Of a stretch of 64,000 nucleotides of DNA, positions 42,687 through 55,377 are shown piece by piece. Made by a program: the position numbers and the translations under genes. This DNA is from Methylobacterium sp. R2-1 (GTDB taxonomy: Bacteria; Pseudomonadota; Alphaproteobacteria; Rhizobiales; Beijerinckiaceae): the NCBI RefSeq assembly GCF_014191355.1, contig NZ_JACHWM010000002.1, positions 310,001-374,000 on the forward strand, in the 5' to 3' direction. Every line of letters starts with the position of its first letter. Position 1 is the stretch's first letter. Below the pieces are notes generated by a model. It had not been told where the DNA came from and did not search any database. It worked only from the letters and a program-made list of their open reading frames with translations.

Positions 42687-43688
42687 ATGGACGACCATCG
42701 GCACGATCACCAGCGCGACCACGCCCATCCGGATCACGGTCACGATCATGCCGGGCACGCGCACAGCCATGCCCAGGGTCATGGACATGGGGGCCACGGC
42801 CACGTTCACGCTCCGAAAAACTTCGGTCCGGCCTTCGCCATCGGCATCGCGCTGAATCTCGGCTTCGTCGGCATCGAGGCACTCTATGGCTGGCTGTCGA
42901 ACTCCATGGCGCTCGTGGCCGATGCCGGCCACAACCTCTCCGACGTGCTGGGCCTCGTCGCCGCCTGGATCGCCGCGGTGCTTGTGAAGCGGGCGCCGTC
43001 CGCCCGCTTCACCTACGGTCTGCGCGGCTCCTCGATCCTGGCCGCCCTGTTCAACGCGGTGGTGCTTCTGGTGGCCACCGGCGGCATCATCGTCGAGGCG
43101 GTGCGGCGCCTCCTCGAACCGGAACCGGTTGCCGGCACGACGGTGATGGTGGTGGCCGGCATCGGCATCCTCATCAACGGCTTCACCGCCTGGCTGTTCG
43201 CCTCTGGCGCGAAGGGCGACATCAACATCCGCGGCGCCTACCTGCACATGATGGCGGATGCGGCGGTCTCGGCCGGCGTGGTGCTCGCGGGCCTCGTCAT
43301 CCTCGCCACCGGCTTCGACTGGCTCGACCCGCTGGTGAGCCTCGTCATCGCCGGGCTCATCATCGTCGCGACCTGGGGGCTCCTGCGCGACAGCGTGGCG
43401 ATGTCCCTCGCCGCGGTGCCGCCCGGCATCGACCCGGAGGCGGTGCGGGCATGTCTGGCCGCCCGCCCCGGCGTGCGTGGGCTGCACGACCTGCACATCT
43501 GGCCGATGAGCACCACCGAGCCGGCGCTCACCGCCCATCTCGTCGTGGCGGGCGAGGCGAACCACCCTCACTTCCTCAAGGAGACGGCGGACGAGTTGCG
43601 GGCGCGCTTCGGGATCGGTCACGCCACCCTTCAGATCGAGATCGAGGGCCAGACCGCCTGCACGCTGCCGAAGGGCTGCGTCGCGTGA
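42687..43688 (+). CDS. Cation diffusion facilitator (zinc exporter), histidine-rich N-terminus
   Basis: A 333-residue CDF protein with six membrane helices. ADAGHNLSD (helix 2) and HMMADAAVS (helix 5) provide the HxxxD metal site of Zn2+/H+ antiporters. The first 40 residues hold about 16 histidines (HDHQRDHAHPDHGHDHAGHA), a likely metal sensor or buffer. The C-terminal cytoplasmic domain (HDLHIWPMS) is typical. ATG 42687 has GAGGGA upstream. It is inserted between maf and aroE. Confidence 0.92.
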   Translation: MDDHRHDHQRDHAHPDHGHDHAGHAHSHAQGHGHGGHGHVHAPKNFGPAFAIGIALNLGFVGIEALYGWLSNSMALVADAGHNLSDVLGLVAAWIAAVLVKRAPSARFTYGLRGSSILAALFNAVVLLVATGGIIVEAVRRLLEPEPVAGTTVMVVAGIGILINGFTAWLFASGAKGDINIRGAYLHMMADAAVSAGVVLAGLVILATGFDWLDPLVSLVIAGLIIVATWGLLRDSVAMSLAAVPPGIDPEAVRACLAARPGVRGLHDLHIWPMSTTEPALTAHLVVAGEANHPHFLKETADELRARFGIGHATLQIEIEGQTACTLPKGCVA

Positions 43689-43728
43689 TGTCTCACGACT
43701 TTTCAGGCGCATCCGCCGGCAGGATTCC

Positions 43729-44565
43729 ATGACCGCCAGAGCCTTCGTCGTCGGCCACCCGATCCAGCATTCCCGCTCGCCGCTGATCCATGGCCACTGG
43801 CTCGCCGAGCATGGGCTCGCGGGCAGCTACGAGCGCCTCGACGTGGCGCCGGACGCATTCGAGGCCTTTATCCGCGGGCTTCCCGGTTCGGGCTTTGCCG
43901 GCGGCAACGTCACCATTCCGCATAAGGAGGCGGCCTTTCGGCTGGCCGATTCTCTGACGCCGCGCGCGCAGAAGATCGGGGCAGTGAACACGCTGATCGT
44001 CGAGGGTGATCGCGTGCGCGGCGACAACACCGATGCGCCGGGCTTCATCGCCCATCTCGACCAGAGCCTCGGGGAGGGCTGGCCCGAGCGGACCGGCGGG
44101 TCCGCTCTCGTGCTCGGCGCGGGCGGCGCGTCGCGGGCCATCGTCGTCGGGCTGGTGGAGCGGGGGCTCTCGGTCCGCGTCGCCAACCGCAGCCCCGAGC
44201 GGGCGCGGGTGCTCGCCGAACTCGCCCCCGACCATGTCGAGGCGTTGGCCTGGGAGGCCGTGCCGGAGGCACTTGGCGTCACCGGGCTTCTCGTCAACAC
44301 CACCTCGCTCGGCATGGCCGGACATCCGCCACTCGACCTCGACCTCGCCCCGCTCCCGGATCGTGCGGCGGTGGCCGACATCGTCTACGTGCCCTTGGAG
44401 ACGCCGCTCCTCGCCGCAGCGCGGGCGCGGGGACTCGCGGCTGTGGATGGGCTCGGCATGCTGCTGCACCAAGCGGTGCCGGGCTTCGCGGCGTGGTTCG
44501 GCCTGCGCCCCGAGGTGACGCCGGAGCTGCGCCAGAAAATCGTCGCAGACCTCGCCGCGAAATGA
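43729..44565 (+). CDS. aroE: Shikimate 5-dehydrogenase
   Basis: NADPH-dependent reduction of 3-dehydroshikimate in aromatic amino-acid synthesis. The 278-residue protein shows HSRSPLIHG near the start, the catalytic lysine in GNVTIPHKE, and the nucleotide motif GAGGASRA. It overlaps coaE by 4 bases (ATGA). The order aroE-coaE-dnaQ is common in alphaproteobacteria. Confidence 0.94.
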   Translation: MTARAFVVGHPIQHSRSPLIHGHWLAEHGLAGSYERLDVAPDAFEAFIRGLPGSGFAGGNVTIPHKEAAFRLADSLTPRAQKIGAVNTLIVEGDRVRGDNTDAPGFIAHLDQSLGEGWPERTGGSALVLGAGGASRAIVVGLVERGLSVRVANRSPERARVLAELAPDHVEALAWEAVPEALGVTGLLVNTTSLGMAGHPPLDLDLAPLPDRAAVADIVYVPLETPLLAAARARGLAAVDGLGMLLHQAVPGFAAWFGLRPEVTPELRQKIVADLAAK

Positions 44566-45182
44566 GCGCTCCTGACCAACCCCACCGTCCCGTGGTGCTC
44601 GGCCTCACCGGCTCGATCGGCATGGGCAAGTCGGCGACCGCCGCGATGTTCTCCGCCCGCGGCGTGCCGGTCCACGATTCGGACGCGGCGGTCCATGCCC
44701 TCTACGGGCCGGGCGGCGGCGCAGCGCGGGCCATCGGCGAAGCCTTTCCCGGCACCCTGACGCCCGAGGACAGCGTCGACCGCTCGGCCCTGCGCGCGGC
44801 GGTGCTCGGGGATTCCGAAAAACTCGCCCAGCTGGAAGCGATCGTGCATCCGCTGGTTCGGGAGGAGAGCCGCGCCTTCCTCGCCCGCAACGCGGGGGCG
44901 CCGCTGGTCGTCCTCGACATCCCGCTCCTGTTCGAGACCGGCGCCGATGCCCGCTGCGACGCTGTTCTCGTCGTCACAGCCCCGGCGCAAGTCCAGCGCG
45001 CCCGCGTGCTCGCCCGCCCCGGCATGACCGAGGACGCTTTCGCGGCGATCCGCGCCAAGCAGATGCCGGACGCCGAGAAGCGGGCGCGGGCGGATTACGT
45101 GATCGACACGAGCCGCGGGTTCGAACACGCGGAGGCGGAAGTGGGGCGGATCGTCGAGGAACTGGCTCGCCGGACCCACTGA
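44562..45182 (+). CDS. coaE: Dephospho-CoA kinase
   Basis: Last step of coenzyme A synthesis. The 206-residue protein has a P-loop [11 protein letters not shown] at residues 14-24, HDSDAAVH and the lid region [12 protein letters not shown] 44562 overlaps the aroE stop; further upstream the frame is an aroE shadow. Confidence 0.94.
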   Translation: MSAPDQPHRPVVLGLTGSIGMGKSATAAMFSARGVPVHDSDAAVHALYGPGGGAARAIGEAFPGTLTPEDSVDRSALRAAVLGDSEKLAQLEAIVHPLVREESRAFLARNAGAPLVVLDIPLLFETGADARCDAVLVVTAPAQVQRARVLARPGMTEDAFAAIRAKQMPDAEKRARADYVIDTSRGFEHAEAEVGRIVEELARRTH

Positions 45183-45253
45183 CGGGCGCTGCCGGTTAAC
45201 GCATCCTTGGCGACCCGCGCGCAGGCTGTTCGCCTGAATCGGATCGGAAAAAC

Positions 45254-45964
45254 ATGCTGCGCGAGATCGTCCTCGATACCGAGACCACCGGCACGGATGC
45301 CAAGAACGGCGACCGGCTGATCGAGATCGGCTGCGTCGAACTCATCAACCACGTCCAGACCGGCGAGACCTTCCACCGGCTCATCAACCCGCAGCGCGCG
45401 GTGTCCGAGGGGGCGTTCGGGGTCCACGGCATCTCGGATGCGATGCTGGCCGACAAGCCGGTCTTCGCCGAGGTGGTGGACGCCTTCCTCGCCTTCTGCC
45501 GTGATTCGCGGCTGGTGATCCACAACGCGCCCTTCGACGTCGGCTTCCTCAACATGGAGTTCGCCCGGCTCGGACCCGCGGCCCCGAAGCCGATCGTGCT
45601 GGAGGACGTGGTCGATACCCTGCTGCTCGCCCGCCGCAAGCATCCGGGCGCGGCCAACAACCTCGATGCCCTATGCAACCGCTACGGCGTGGACACCGCC
45701 CGCCGCGTCAAGCACGGGGCGCTCCTCGACGCGCAGATCCTGGCCGAGGTCTACGTCGAACTGCTCGGCGGCAAGCAGACGAGCCTCGGGCTCAGCATGG
45801 CCGAGCCGGCCGAGGCCGTGGCGCTCGAGGCCCGGATCGATTCGGGTCCGGTCGGTCCGCGTCCCATGCGAAGCCGCCTCAGCGAAGGCGAGCGCCTGCG
45901 GCATGACAGCTTTGTCGAGAGTCTCGGAACAAACGCCATCTGGCGGGAATACATGGAGCCATAG
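45254..45964 (+). CDS. dnaQ: DNA polymerase III epsilon subunit (3'-5' proofreading exonuclease)
   Basis: A 236-residue DnaQ-fold nuclease. Exo I is VLDTETTGTD (D and E bind metal), Exo II is IHNAPFDVGFLNMEF, and Exo III is VKHGALLDAQIL with H and D. It associates with the polymerase alpha and theta subunits. The C-terminal 60 residues, which bind alpha, end at EYMEP. It lies 71 bp after coaE, probably in the same operon. Confidence 0.94.
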   Translation: MLREIVLDTETTGTDAKNGDRLIEIGCVELINHVQTGETFHRLINPQRAVSEGAFGVHGISDAMLADKPVFAEVVDAFLAFCRDSRLVIHNAPFDVGFLNMEFARLGPAAPKPIVLEDVVDTLLLARRKHPGAANNLDALCNRYGVDTARRVKHGALLDAQILAEVYVELLGGKQTSLGLSMAEPAEAVALEARIDSGPVGPRPMRSRLSEGERLRHDSFVESLGTNAIWREYMEP

Positions 45965-46085
45965 GCTGTGATCGCGTCGGCCGGCATCCGTTAAGTCGTT
46001 CTTCGGATGCGCTCTTCGGCGACACGCGGCACTTCCTTCGGCTGAGGCGCGCCGGCCCGGCCGCACCCTGGTTCATCCTGTCTTG

Positions 46086-46096
46086 TTGCAATGCAA
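46086..46096. promoter_or_regulatory. Palindrome TTGCA-A-TGCAA upstream of the CopG-like gene
   Basis: A perfect 11-bp palindrome 47 bp before the chosen start of the CopG-like gene and followed by AAA. PHA-cycle regulators recognise TGC/GCA-rich palindromes, and a PHA depolymerase gene is downstream, so control by PhaR or self-regulation is conceivable. Confidence 0.45.
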
Positions 46097-46142
46097 AAAC
46101 TTTCATCTTGCGGTGCAGCATGAGCCTTCCCATACCATCCCC

Positions 46143-46616
46143 ATGGATGGCGCGGGGATGAGCGCGATGATGAATGTGATGCAGGAGAGCCGGCCGGGCA
46201 CCCCGATCGCAATGCGCGTCGGGGCCAGATCGAGCGACCACGAGAAGATCACGGTCAATCTCGGCTTCGTCGATCTCGGACATGTCGATCTGCTCGTCTC
46301 GGAGGGCGTCTACGCCAATCGTAGCGACTTCATCCGCACGGCGGTCCGCAACCAGATCGAGCGGCACGGCGACATCACCCGCCAATCGGTCGCCCGCAAA
46401 CCGATCGAGGTTGGTCTGCGCCGCTACGGCCGGACCGAGCTGGAGACGGCGCGGGCGGCGGGAACACGGCTCGACATCCGCGTCCTCGGCCTCGCCGTCA
46501 TCGCCGACGACGTTCCCGCCGATCTCGCCAGCGCCGCGATCGCCTCGATCGAAGTGCTCGGCAGCCTCCAGGCAAGCCCCGCCGTGAAGCGGGCGCTGGC
46601 CGACCGCCTGCTCTGA
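46143..46616 (+). CDS. CopG/ribbon-helix-helix family regulator
   Basis: About 157 residues. KITVNLGFVDLGHVDLLV followed by YANRSDFIRTAVRNQIE is a ribbon-helix-helix DNA-binding motif at about 35-80. The remaining part (LGLAVIADDVPADLASAAIA) may bind a ligand or mediate oligomers. Start choice is uncertain: ATG 46143, ATG 46158 or a TTG further up at 46083. It stands 91 bp before the PHA depolymerase gene on the same strand, so it may regulate it. Confidence 0.75.
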   Translation: MDGAGMSAMMNVMQESRPGTPIAMRVGARSSDHEKITVNLGFVDLGHVDLLVSEGVYANRSDFIRTAVRNQIERHGDITRQSVARKPIEVGLRRYGRTELETARAAGTRLDIRVLGLAVIADDVPADLASAAIASIEVLGSLQASPAVKRALADRLL

Positions 46617-46707
46617 TCCCGGACAATTCCGACTCCGGAGACCACTCCCTCCTCGGGACCCGCTGCGCTCGCGCGCGCCCGTCGCCGACCCGGAAAGCGA
46701 GACCCGC

Positions 46708-47988
46708 ATGACCGAACGTCACAACGCCTTTTTCACGGACATGGCCGAAGCCACCCGCCTGACCCAGGCCGGGCGGCTCGGCGAAGCGACCGCCCTGATC
46801 CAGCGCGGTCTCGTTGCCGCGGGCCTGTCCCCCGAGGGACCTCGCCCGGTTGACGCCTCGGCCGCCGCGCCGAGACCACTGGACGGGGCGCCGCAGCTCG
46901 AAGGTCCGGCGCACCGGCTCGACGCGGAGGCGGAGGCCGCCCGGCATACGCCTGACGCGGCGCTGATCCCGGAGCGGCTTCGCGAGAACATCGACCAGAT
47001 GATGCAGGGCCTGCGCTCCCTCGCACCCTCCCTGCAGGGGCTGGTGGGCGGTGGCCCGCACGCGCCCAGACCCAACGGCATCGGACCCGAGGATGTCGAG
47101 GCGGAGGATGGCCAGTTCGTCGAGCGCAGCTTCTCCAACGCGGCGGGCGCGCGGGACTACAAGCTGTTCATCCCGAGCCCGCGGAGCGGACGGCGCCCGC
47201 TCCTGGTGATGCTGCACGGTTGCACCCAGTCGCCGGACGATTTCGCGGCGGGAACGCGCATGAATGTGCTCGCCGAGGAGGAGGGGATCTACGTCGTCTA
47301 TCCGCGCCAATCGGGCCGGGCCAACGCGCAGCGGTGCTGGAACTGGTTCGAGCCCGGCGATCAGGGCCGGGAGATGGGCGAGGCCGGCATCGTCGCGGGG
47401 CTCGTCCGTGCGGTCTGCACCGAGCACCCGATCGACCGGTCGCGCATCTACATCGCCGGGCTCTCGGCGGGCGGGGCGGCGGCGGCCAACATCGCCAGGG
47501 CCTATCCCGACCTGTTCGCGGGGCTCGGCGTACATTCGGGTCTCGCCGCGGGCTGTGCCCGCGATCTGCCCTCGGCCCTCTCGGCGATGCGCGTCGGCGC
47601 GCCCGGCGCGGCCGAGCCCGGCGGTGCCGCCGGCTTCGGTGCCGGATCGGTGACCCAGTCCCTGCGGGTGCCGACCATCGTCTTCCACGGCGAGGGTGAC
47701 GGCACCGTTCATCCCCGCAACGCCGACGCCGTGCTGGCGCAGGCCGGCGTCGCGGTGCTGACGCCACAGCGGGAGAGCGGGACCGGTGGCGGCCACAGCT
47801 ACACCCGCACCCGCTATGCCGACGAGACGGGCCGAGTGCAGGCCGAAGCATGGTCGGTGCAGGGTGCCGGCCACGCCTGGTCCGGCGGCAGCCCGGCGGG
47901 CAGCTACACCGACGCGAACGGGCCGGATGCCTCGCGGGCGATGCTCGACTTCTTCCTCAGCCACAGCCTGCCTGGCGCGCGGGGCTGA
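46708..47988 (+). CDS. PHB depolymerase / poly(3-hydroxyalkanoate) esterase family
   Basis: A 426-residue alpha/beta hydrolase. MLHGCTQSPDDFAAGTRMN is the oxyanion-hole region, and YIAGLSAGGAAAANIA holds the serine nucleophile (G-x-S-x-G). GEGDGTVHP and GHAWSGG supply the Asp and His. It resembles the extracellular type 1 catalytic domain but has no signal peptide; the first 130 residues are Ala/Arg/Pro-rich with RLTQAGRLGEATALIQRGL, as in intracellular members. Likely role: mobilising stored PHB. Confidence 0.85.
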   Translation: MTERHNAFFTDMAEATRLTQAGRLGEATALIQRGLVAAGLSPEGPRPVDASAAAPRPLDGAPQLEGPAHRLDAEAEAARHTPDAALIPERLRENIDQMMQGLRSLAPSLQGLVGGGPHAPRPNGIGPEDVEAEDGQFVERSFSNAAGARDYKLFIPSPRSGRRPLLVMLHGCTQSPDDFAAGTRMNVLAEEEGIYVVYPRQSGRANAQRCWNWFEPGDQGREMGEAGIVAGLVRAVCTEHPIDRSRIYIAGLSAGGAAAANIARAYPDLFAGLGVHSGLAAGCARDLPSALSAMRVGAPGAAEPGGAAGFGAGSVTQSLRVPTIVFHGEGDGTVHPRNADAVLAQAGVAVLTPQRESGTGGGHSYTRTRYADETGRVQAEAWSVQGAGHAWSGGSPAGSYTDANGPDASRAMLDFFLSHSLPGARG

Positions 47989-48050
47989 AGCCTCATTCCG
48001 AACGGCGGCCGCCGTGTGGAAAAAGATGATGCAAGATCGTTGGCCTCGCC

Positions 48051-48497
48051 TCACCGTGAGGCCAGCGCCGCCGCGAGCCCATCCGGAAACAGGGCGATGC
48101 CGTCCGGCAGGGCTCCCGGCCGGAGCCAGCGCGCGGTGCAGGCCGTGCCGTCGTCCTCGCTGAAACGGATCACGTCGCGGTCGTAGAAGGCCGCGTCGTG
48201 GAGGCGGATGTCGGCGGCGAAAACCATCTCATGGCCGAGCGCACCCTCGTGGCGGTAGATGTTCTCGAACACCGTCCAGGGGCCGGCGATGGTGACGCCG
48301 CAGCCGAACTCCTCCTGGAATTCCCGCTGCAAGGCCTGCTCGCGGGTCTCGCCGAAGGCGACGCTGCCGCCCGGCGGACGCGCGCCCTTGATCCGGCCGC
48401 CATCGTCGAGGACGTCGACCGCCAGCAGCGCGTCCCCACGCCATGCCAGCCCGATCACCTTGACGCGGATTGCTTGCGGCGGGCGCCAAGTCGTCAT
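48051..48497 (-). CDS. Nudix hydrolase
   Basis: A 148-residue protein with a full Nudix box, G44-x5-E50-x7-R58-E-F-x-E62-E63-x-G65. The domain otherwise resembles ADP-ribose or MutT-like pyrophosphatases, but the substrate is not determinable. It is transcribed alone on the minus strand and converges with the PHA depolymerase gene. Confidence 0.88.
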   Translation of the reverse strand: MTTWRPPQAIRVKVIGLAWRGDALLAVDVLDDGGRIKGARPPGGSVAFGETREQALQREFQEEFGCGVTIAGPWTVFENIYRHEGALGHEMVFAADIRLHDAAFYDRDVIRFSEDDGTACTARWLRPGALPDGIALFPDGLAAALASR

Positions 48498-48562
48498 TGC
48501 TTCGTCGTCATCGCGGTTCGGTTCTTCCGATCACGGCTGCGGCCGATGCGACCGAGGGCCCG

Positions 48563-49396
48563 CTATTCGCCGGAGCCCCGCGCCGCGGCGTCGGCCAGAG
48601 CCCGTCGAAACGCCTCCCATTCCGCGGCGTCGAGCGCAAGCGTCACCGCCGGCGGGCGCGGCAGCACGAGGGCGGCAGCGAGATCACCGGCCGCGAGGCT
48701 CAGGCCCCGGTACTGCGCGAAGTTGGTGAAGGTGACGCCGAGTCCCGTCGGCCCCGCCTCGACGCTTCCGACCGCGAGCAGATCGAGCGGCACGGTGAGG
48801 CCGCAGCGCAGAGCCTTGGACAGGGCTTCCTTCAGGCACCACAGCCGCGTCAGCCGCTCGGCCTCCGGCGCAGCGAGGCAGGCCGCAAGATGGCGCCGTT
48901 CGGCCACCGTGGTCTGGCGCGTCAGCAGCGCGACGTTGGCCGGCCGGATCCGCTCCAGATCGATCCCCATCGGGCAGGCCTCGGGAAAGGCCAACGCCAC
49001 GGCGACCGGACCGGCATGGGACAGGCTGATGCCGAGATTTGTTCCGATGCCCTCACCGGACAGAACCGGCTGCTCCAGCACACCGGGCCGGATCGCCAAG
49101 TCCCGCGGGTCGAGATCCGGCCGGAGCACGGCGAGTGCGCACTTGGCGGCGTAGCGTCCGATCAACAGGCCGTGGCGGCGGCGGGTGTGGAGACGGTCGG
49201 TGAGAAGCGCCTCCTCGTGCGCGTGGAGGAACCCGCCCCGATGGGCGTCGAGCCAATCCAGCGGCGCGCTCGCGAGCGCCAGGGCAGCCTGCAGCGGCCC
49301 GGTCCGGGGCGCGTCGAGCCCGAGGCGCAGGCTCCGTACCAGCGGGACGGCGGCCTCGGCTCCTGCCGCGCTTTCGGCGCTTTCCTCACCCGTCAT
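48563..49396 (-). CDS. 4'-phosphopantetheinyl transferase superfamily protein
   Basis: A 277-residue Sfp-type enzyme attaching phosphopantetheine from CoA to carrier proteins. GIDLERIRP carries the magnesium-binding Asp/Glu, and [11 protein letters not shown] carries the WxxKEA motif. The N-terminal half holds the pseudo-dimer partner domain (RYAAKCAL). No polyketide or peptide synthetase is in the window. ATG 49396 is preferred to 49444. It is divergent from ampC. Confidence 0.85.
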   Translation of the reverse strand: MTGEESAESAAGAEAAVPLVRSLRLGLDAPRTGPLQAALALASAPLDWLDAHRGGFLHAHEEALLTDRLHTRRRHGLLIGRYAAKCALAVLRPDLDPRDLAIRPGVLEQPVLSGEGIGTNLGISLSHAGPVAVALAFPEACPMGIDLERIRPANVALLTRQTTVAERRHLAACLAAPEAERLTRLWCLKEALSKALRCGLTVPLDLLAVGSVEAGPTGLGVTFTNFAQYRGLSLAAGDLAAALVLPRPPAVTLALDAAEWEAFRRALADAAARGSGE

Positions 49397-49451
49397 GGCC
49401 GCCCGTCCGCCTCGCTTGCATGAGCCAAGAAGGAAACACGCCATTTCCGCA

Positions 49452-50615
49452 ATGCGAAAGCTCGGGCTTTTCGCCCTCGCGCTGAGCGGCCTGCTGAGCG
49501 GCTCAGGTCCGGTGGAGACGGACGACGCTTCCGCGCGGATCGCCGACGCCGTGGAGCAAGCCTACCGCCCGCTCCTGAAGGCCTACGACGTGCCCGGCCT
49601 CGCCGTGGCCGTGACGCGGAACGGGCAATCCGCCGTCTTCACCTTCGGACTCGCCGACCGGGAGGGGCAACGTCCGGTGACGCGGGACACGCTGTTCGAG
49701 ATCGGCTCGGTCAGCAAGACGTTCACCGCGACGCTCGCCGCCTCCGCGCGGGCGCTCGGCCGGCTCTCGCTCGACGACGCGCCGAGCCGGTTCCTGCCGT
49801 CCCTGCGGGGCAGCGCGCTCGACCGCGTCAGCCTGCTCAATCTCGGCACCTACACAGCGGGTGGCCTGCCGCTGCAATTTCCCGACGCGGTGGCCGACGA
49901 GGCGGCGATGATCACCTATTTCCGGCAGTGGCAGCCCTCCGCGTCGCCCGGGACGCGGCGGCTCTACTCCAATCCCAGCCTCGGCCTGTTCGGAGCTGCC
50001 ACCGCGGCGGCACTCGGCGGCGATTTCGCCGAACTGGTGGAAGCCCGGCTGTTCCCGGGGCTCGGCTTGAAGCACAGCTTCATCCGCGTGCCCGCCGCCG
50101 AGAGGGAGCGCTACGCCTGGGGCTACGGCAAGGACGGCACACCGATCCGAGTCAATCCGGGCGTCTTTGACGGGGAGGCCTACGGGGTCAAATCCAGCGC
50201 CGCCGACATGATCCGCTTCGTCGAGGTCAACCTCGATCCCGGCCCCCTCGACGTGCCAACGCGGCAGGCGATCGAGGATACCCATGTCGGGTACTTCCGG
50301 GTCGGCGAGATGGTGCAGGGGCTCGGCTGGGAACAATACCCCTATCCGATTCCGCTGGATCGCCTTCAGGCCGGTAACGCCGCTCCGATGACGCTCGAGG
50401 CTCACGCCGCCGTGCGGCTCGATCCGTCGCTGGCGCCGAAGGGCGCGCGGCTGTTCAACAAGACCGGCTCCACCAACGGCTTCGGCGCCTACGTCGCCTT
50501 CGTGCCAGACAAGCGCATCGGCCTCGTCATGCTGGCCAACCGCAACGTCCCGATCCCGGCGCGCGTCGCAGCGGCGCATGCGGTGCTGGAGGCGTTGGCG
50601 GCCGAGGTTCCCTGA
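49452..50615 (+). CDS. ampC: Class C (AmpC-type) beta-lactamase
   Basis: A 387-residue serine beta-lactamase with all class C motifs: S86-V-S-K89 ([11 protein letters not shown]), Y172-S-N174 ([12 protein letters not shown]) and KTG ([11 protein letters not shown], about residue 335). [16 protein letters not shown] is class-typical. A Sec signal peptide ([19 protein letters not shown]) directs it to the periplasm. There is no divergent ampR gene beside it, so it may be constitutive; the class prediction of resistance phenotype cannot be read from sequence. Confidence 0.92.
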   Translation: MRKLGLFALALSGLLSGSGPVETDDASARIADAVEQAYRPLLKAYDVPGLAVAVTRNGQSAVFTFGLADREGQRPVTRDTLFEIGSVSKTFTATLAASARALGRLSLDDAPSRFLPSLRGSALDRVSLLNLGTYTAGGLPLQFPDAVADEAAMITYFRQWQPSASPGTRRLYSNPSLGLFGAATAAALGGDFAELVEARLFPGLGLKHSFIRVPAAERERYAWGYGKDGTPIRVNPGVFDGEAYGVKSSAADMIRFVEVNLDPGPLDVPTRQAIEDTHVGYFRVGEMVQGLGWEQYPYPIPLDRLQAGNAAPMTLEAHAAVRLDPSLAPKGARLFNKTGSTNGFGAYVAFVPDKRIGLVMLANRNVPIPARVAAAHAVLEALAAEVP

Positions 50616-50619
50616 TGCC

Positions 50620-51040
50620 TCAACGCTCCCGGTCGATGCGGAAGGCGTGCGGCACCCGCTTCATGCCGATGGCCTCGTAATAATCCTCGATGCCGGGCGC
50701 GGCGGTGAGCAGCAGGGAGGCCTCGGGGCCGGCCGCAGCCCGCGTCTCGGCGATGAGTCGGCGGCCGATGCCGCGGCCCTGGCCATCACGGACGACCGCG
50801 AGGTCGGAGAGATAGGCGCAGAAGGCGAAATCGGTGAGCGTGCGCGCCACGCCGACGACGCGCCCGTCGAGCCGGGCGGTGACGATCAGGTCGGACGCCC
50901 TCAGCATCCGATCGAGCCGCTCCAAGTCTTCGGCCGGCCGTCGCGGCGCAAGGCCGGATTCGACGAGGACACCTTGAAAGGTCTCCGCATCGAGATCCGG
51001 CTCCAGCCCGTAGACGACGTTGCCGCTCACCGGGGGAGAC

Positions 51041-51048
<8 letters not shown>
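50620..51048 (-). CDS. GNAT-family N-acetyltransferase
   Basis: A 142-residue GNAT protein with the acetyl-CoA loop [17 protein letters not shown] (Q/RxxGxG/A) at about 80-95. [10 protein letters not shown] gives the typical C-terminal strand. The start ATG 51048 overlaps the secA stop by 8 bases, so it is translated from the secA mRNA. The acceptor substrate is unknown. The much longer in-frame extension upstream is a secA shadow. Confidence 0.85.
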
Positions 51049-53953
<2,905 letters not shown>

Positions 53954-54437
53954 CGTGAACCTGCGGTCGTGAGGTCGTCGCGGGCGGCATGTGAGGGCGC
54001 CGCCGGCCTGCATTGGGCGGGCTTATAGAGGTAAATATCCGCAGGCGCATCCGGTAGTGCCGGACCGGTCACCGGAGGTCGCTCGGGTCCTGCTTTTTGC
54101 CTGGCCTCGATCGCCGGCGCCCGACTTCGCGAATGTCTCGCGAATGTCTCGCGAATGTCTCGAGTGTCTCGGGCTTCCGCTCCGCTCGACGCATTTCAGG
54201 ACCGAACCCCTGAAATGCCCGCTCCGGGTGGCACTCTTCGCGCCCGATAGGGGTGCCATCGACCTGCGGTCACGAGCGCGCGGGGCGATCAAGGCCACGC
54301 TTGCCTTTGCCCCCGAGAGGTTCCACCTGTGTCGCGCTTCGCGGCACCCGCCGCATCCCGACGAGCCCCGCGCGGGACGAAGCCGGACGGCAAAAGACCG
54401 GCCCGGCGGGGACGACGCCCAAGGAACGACGCTTCCG
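53954..54437. other. Divergent gap between secA and the parvulin gene
   Basis: About 480 bases without a recognised gene. It presumably holds both promoters. The notable element is a short 11-bp tandem repeat at 54129-54161. Confidence 0.5.
54129..54161. repeat. Three tandem copies of an 11-bp unit, plus a partial fourth
   Basis: GCGAATGTCTC occurs three times head to tail (54129, 54140, 54151), and a mutated fourth copy (GAGTGTCTC) follows to 54170. It lies upstream of the parvulin gene, in the secA divergent gap. Slippage could change copy number. Confidence 0.85.
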
Positions 54438-55331
54438 ATGCCGATTCCGTTCTCCCTCCGGCGCGCGAGCGCCCTCGCGCTGATGCTCACCCTGCCCGGT
54501 ATGGCCCTCGCACAGGCGCCCGCCGGACAGAAGACACCCAGCGCCCCCGCCTCGGCGGTTCCGCCGGAGACCGTAGTGGCGCGGGTCAACGGCCAAGCGA
54601 TCACCGCCGCCGACCTCGCGCTCGCGGGCGAGGATCCGGCTCTGTCGCTGCCGGGTGTCGACGAAGGCGCCAAGCAGAACCTGCTCGTCGATTACATGGT
54701 CGACCTCAAGGTCGGCGCGCAGGCAGCCGAGGCTGCCAAGGTCGGCGATAGCCCTGAGTTCAAGCGCAAGCTCGCCTATTTCCGCGACAAGCTCCTGCTC
54801 GACGACTACCTCGAGCGCGAGGCCAAGAAGGCGGTGTCGCCGGAGGCCGCCAAGGCGCTCTACGACCAGACCGTGAAGTCGATGAAGCCGGAGGAGGAGG
54901 TGCGTGCCCGCCACATCCTCGTGGAGAGCGAGGACGAGGCCAAGAAGATCGCGTCCCGCATCAAGGGCGGTGAGGATTTCGCCAAGGTGGCCGGTGAGGT
55001 CTCGAAGGATCCCGGTTCCAAGACGGAAGGCGGCGATCTCGGCTGGTTTACCCAGGAGCGGATGGTGAAGCCCTTCGCCGACGCGGCCTTCAAGCTCGCG
55101 CCCGGCCAAGTCTCCGACCCGGTCAAGACTCAGTTCGGCTGGCACGTGCTGCGCGTGGAGGAGAAGCGAACGAAGCCGGTGCCGACCTTCGACGAGATGA
55201 AGGAGCAGATCGACCAGTACCTGACCCGCAAGGCGCAGCAGGACACCATCGTCAAGCTGCGCGAGGCGGCCAAGGTCGAGCGGACCGGCAGCAGCGATAC
55301 GCCGGCCGGCGCCGACCCGAAGAAGCCCTAA
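54438..55331 (+). CDS. Exported parvulin-type peptidyl-prolyl cis-trans isomerase
   Basis: A 297-residue precursor with signal peptide (MPIPFSLRRASALALMLTLP, ending ALAQ). The N-terminal helical chaperone part is SurA/PrsA-like (VARVNGQAITAADLAL). A rotamase domain spans about 152-245 (ARHILVESEDEAKKIA, then GGDLGWF and FADAAFKLAPGQ). It helps fold exported proteins in the periplasm. ATG 54438 follows AAGGAACGAC. It is divergent from secA, linking export and folding. Confidence 0.92.
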   Translation: MPIPFSLRRASALALMLTLPGMALAQAPAGQKTPSAPASAVPPETVVARVNGQAITAADLALAGEDPALSLPGVDEGAKQNLLVDYMVDLKVGAQAAEAAKVGDSPEFKRKLAYFRDKLLLDDYLEREAKKAVSPEAAKALYDQTVKSMKPEEEVRARHILVESEDEAKKIASRIKGGEDFAKVAGEVSKDPGSKTEGGDLGWFTQERMVKPFADAAFKLAPGQVSDPVKTQFGWHVLRVEEKRTKPVPTFDEMKEQIDQYLTRKAQQDTIVKLREAAKVERTGSSDTPAGADPKKP

Positions 55332-55377
55332 GCCGGGGCCGAGGCCGCGCCATGCGCTGAGAACATGCCGGAGCGTC

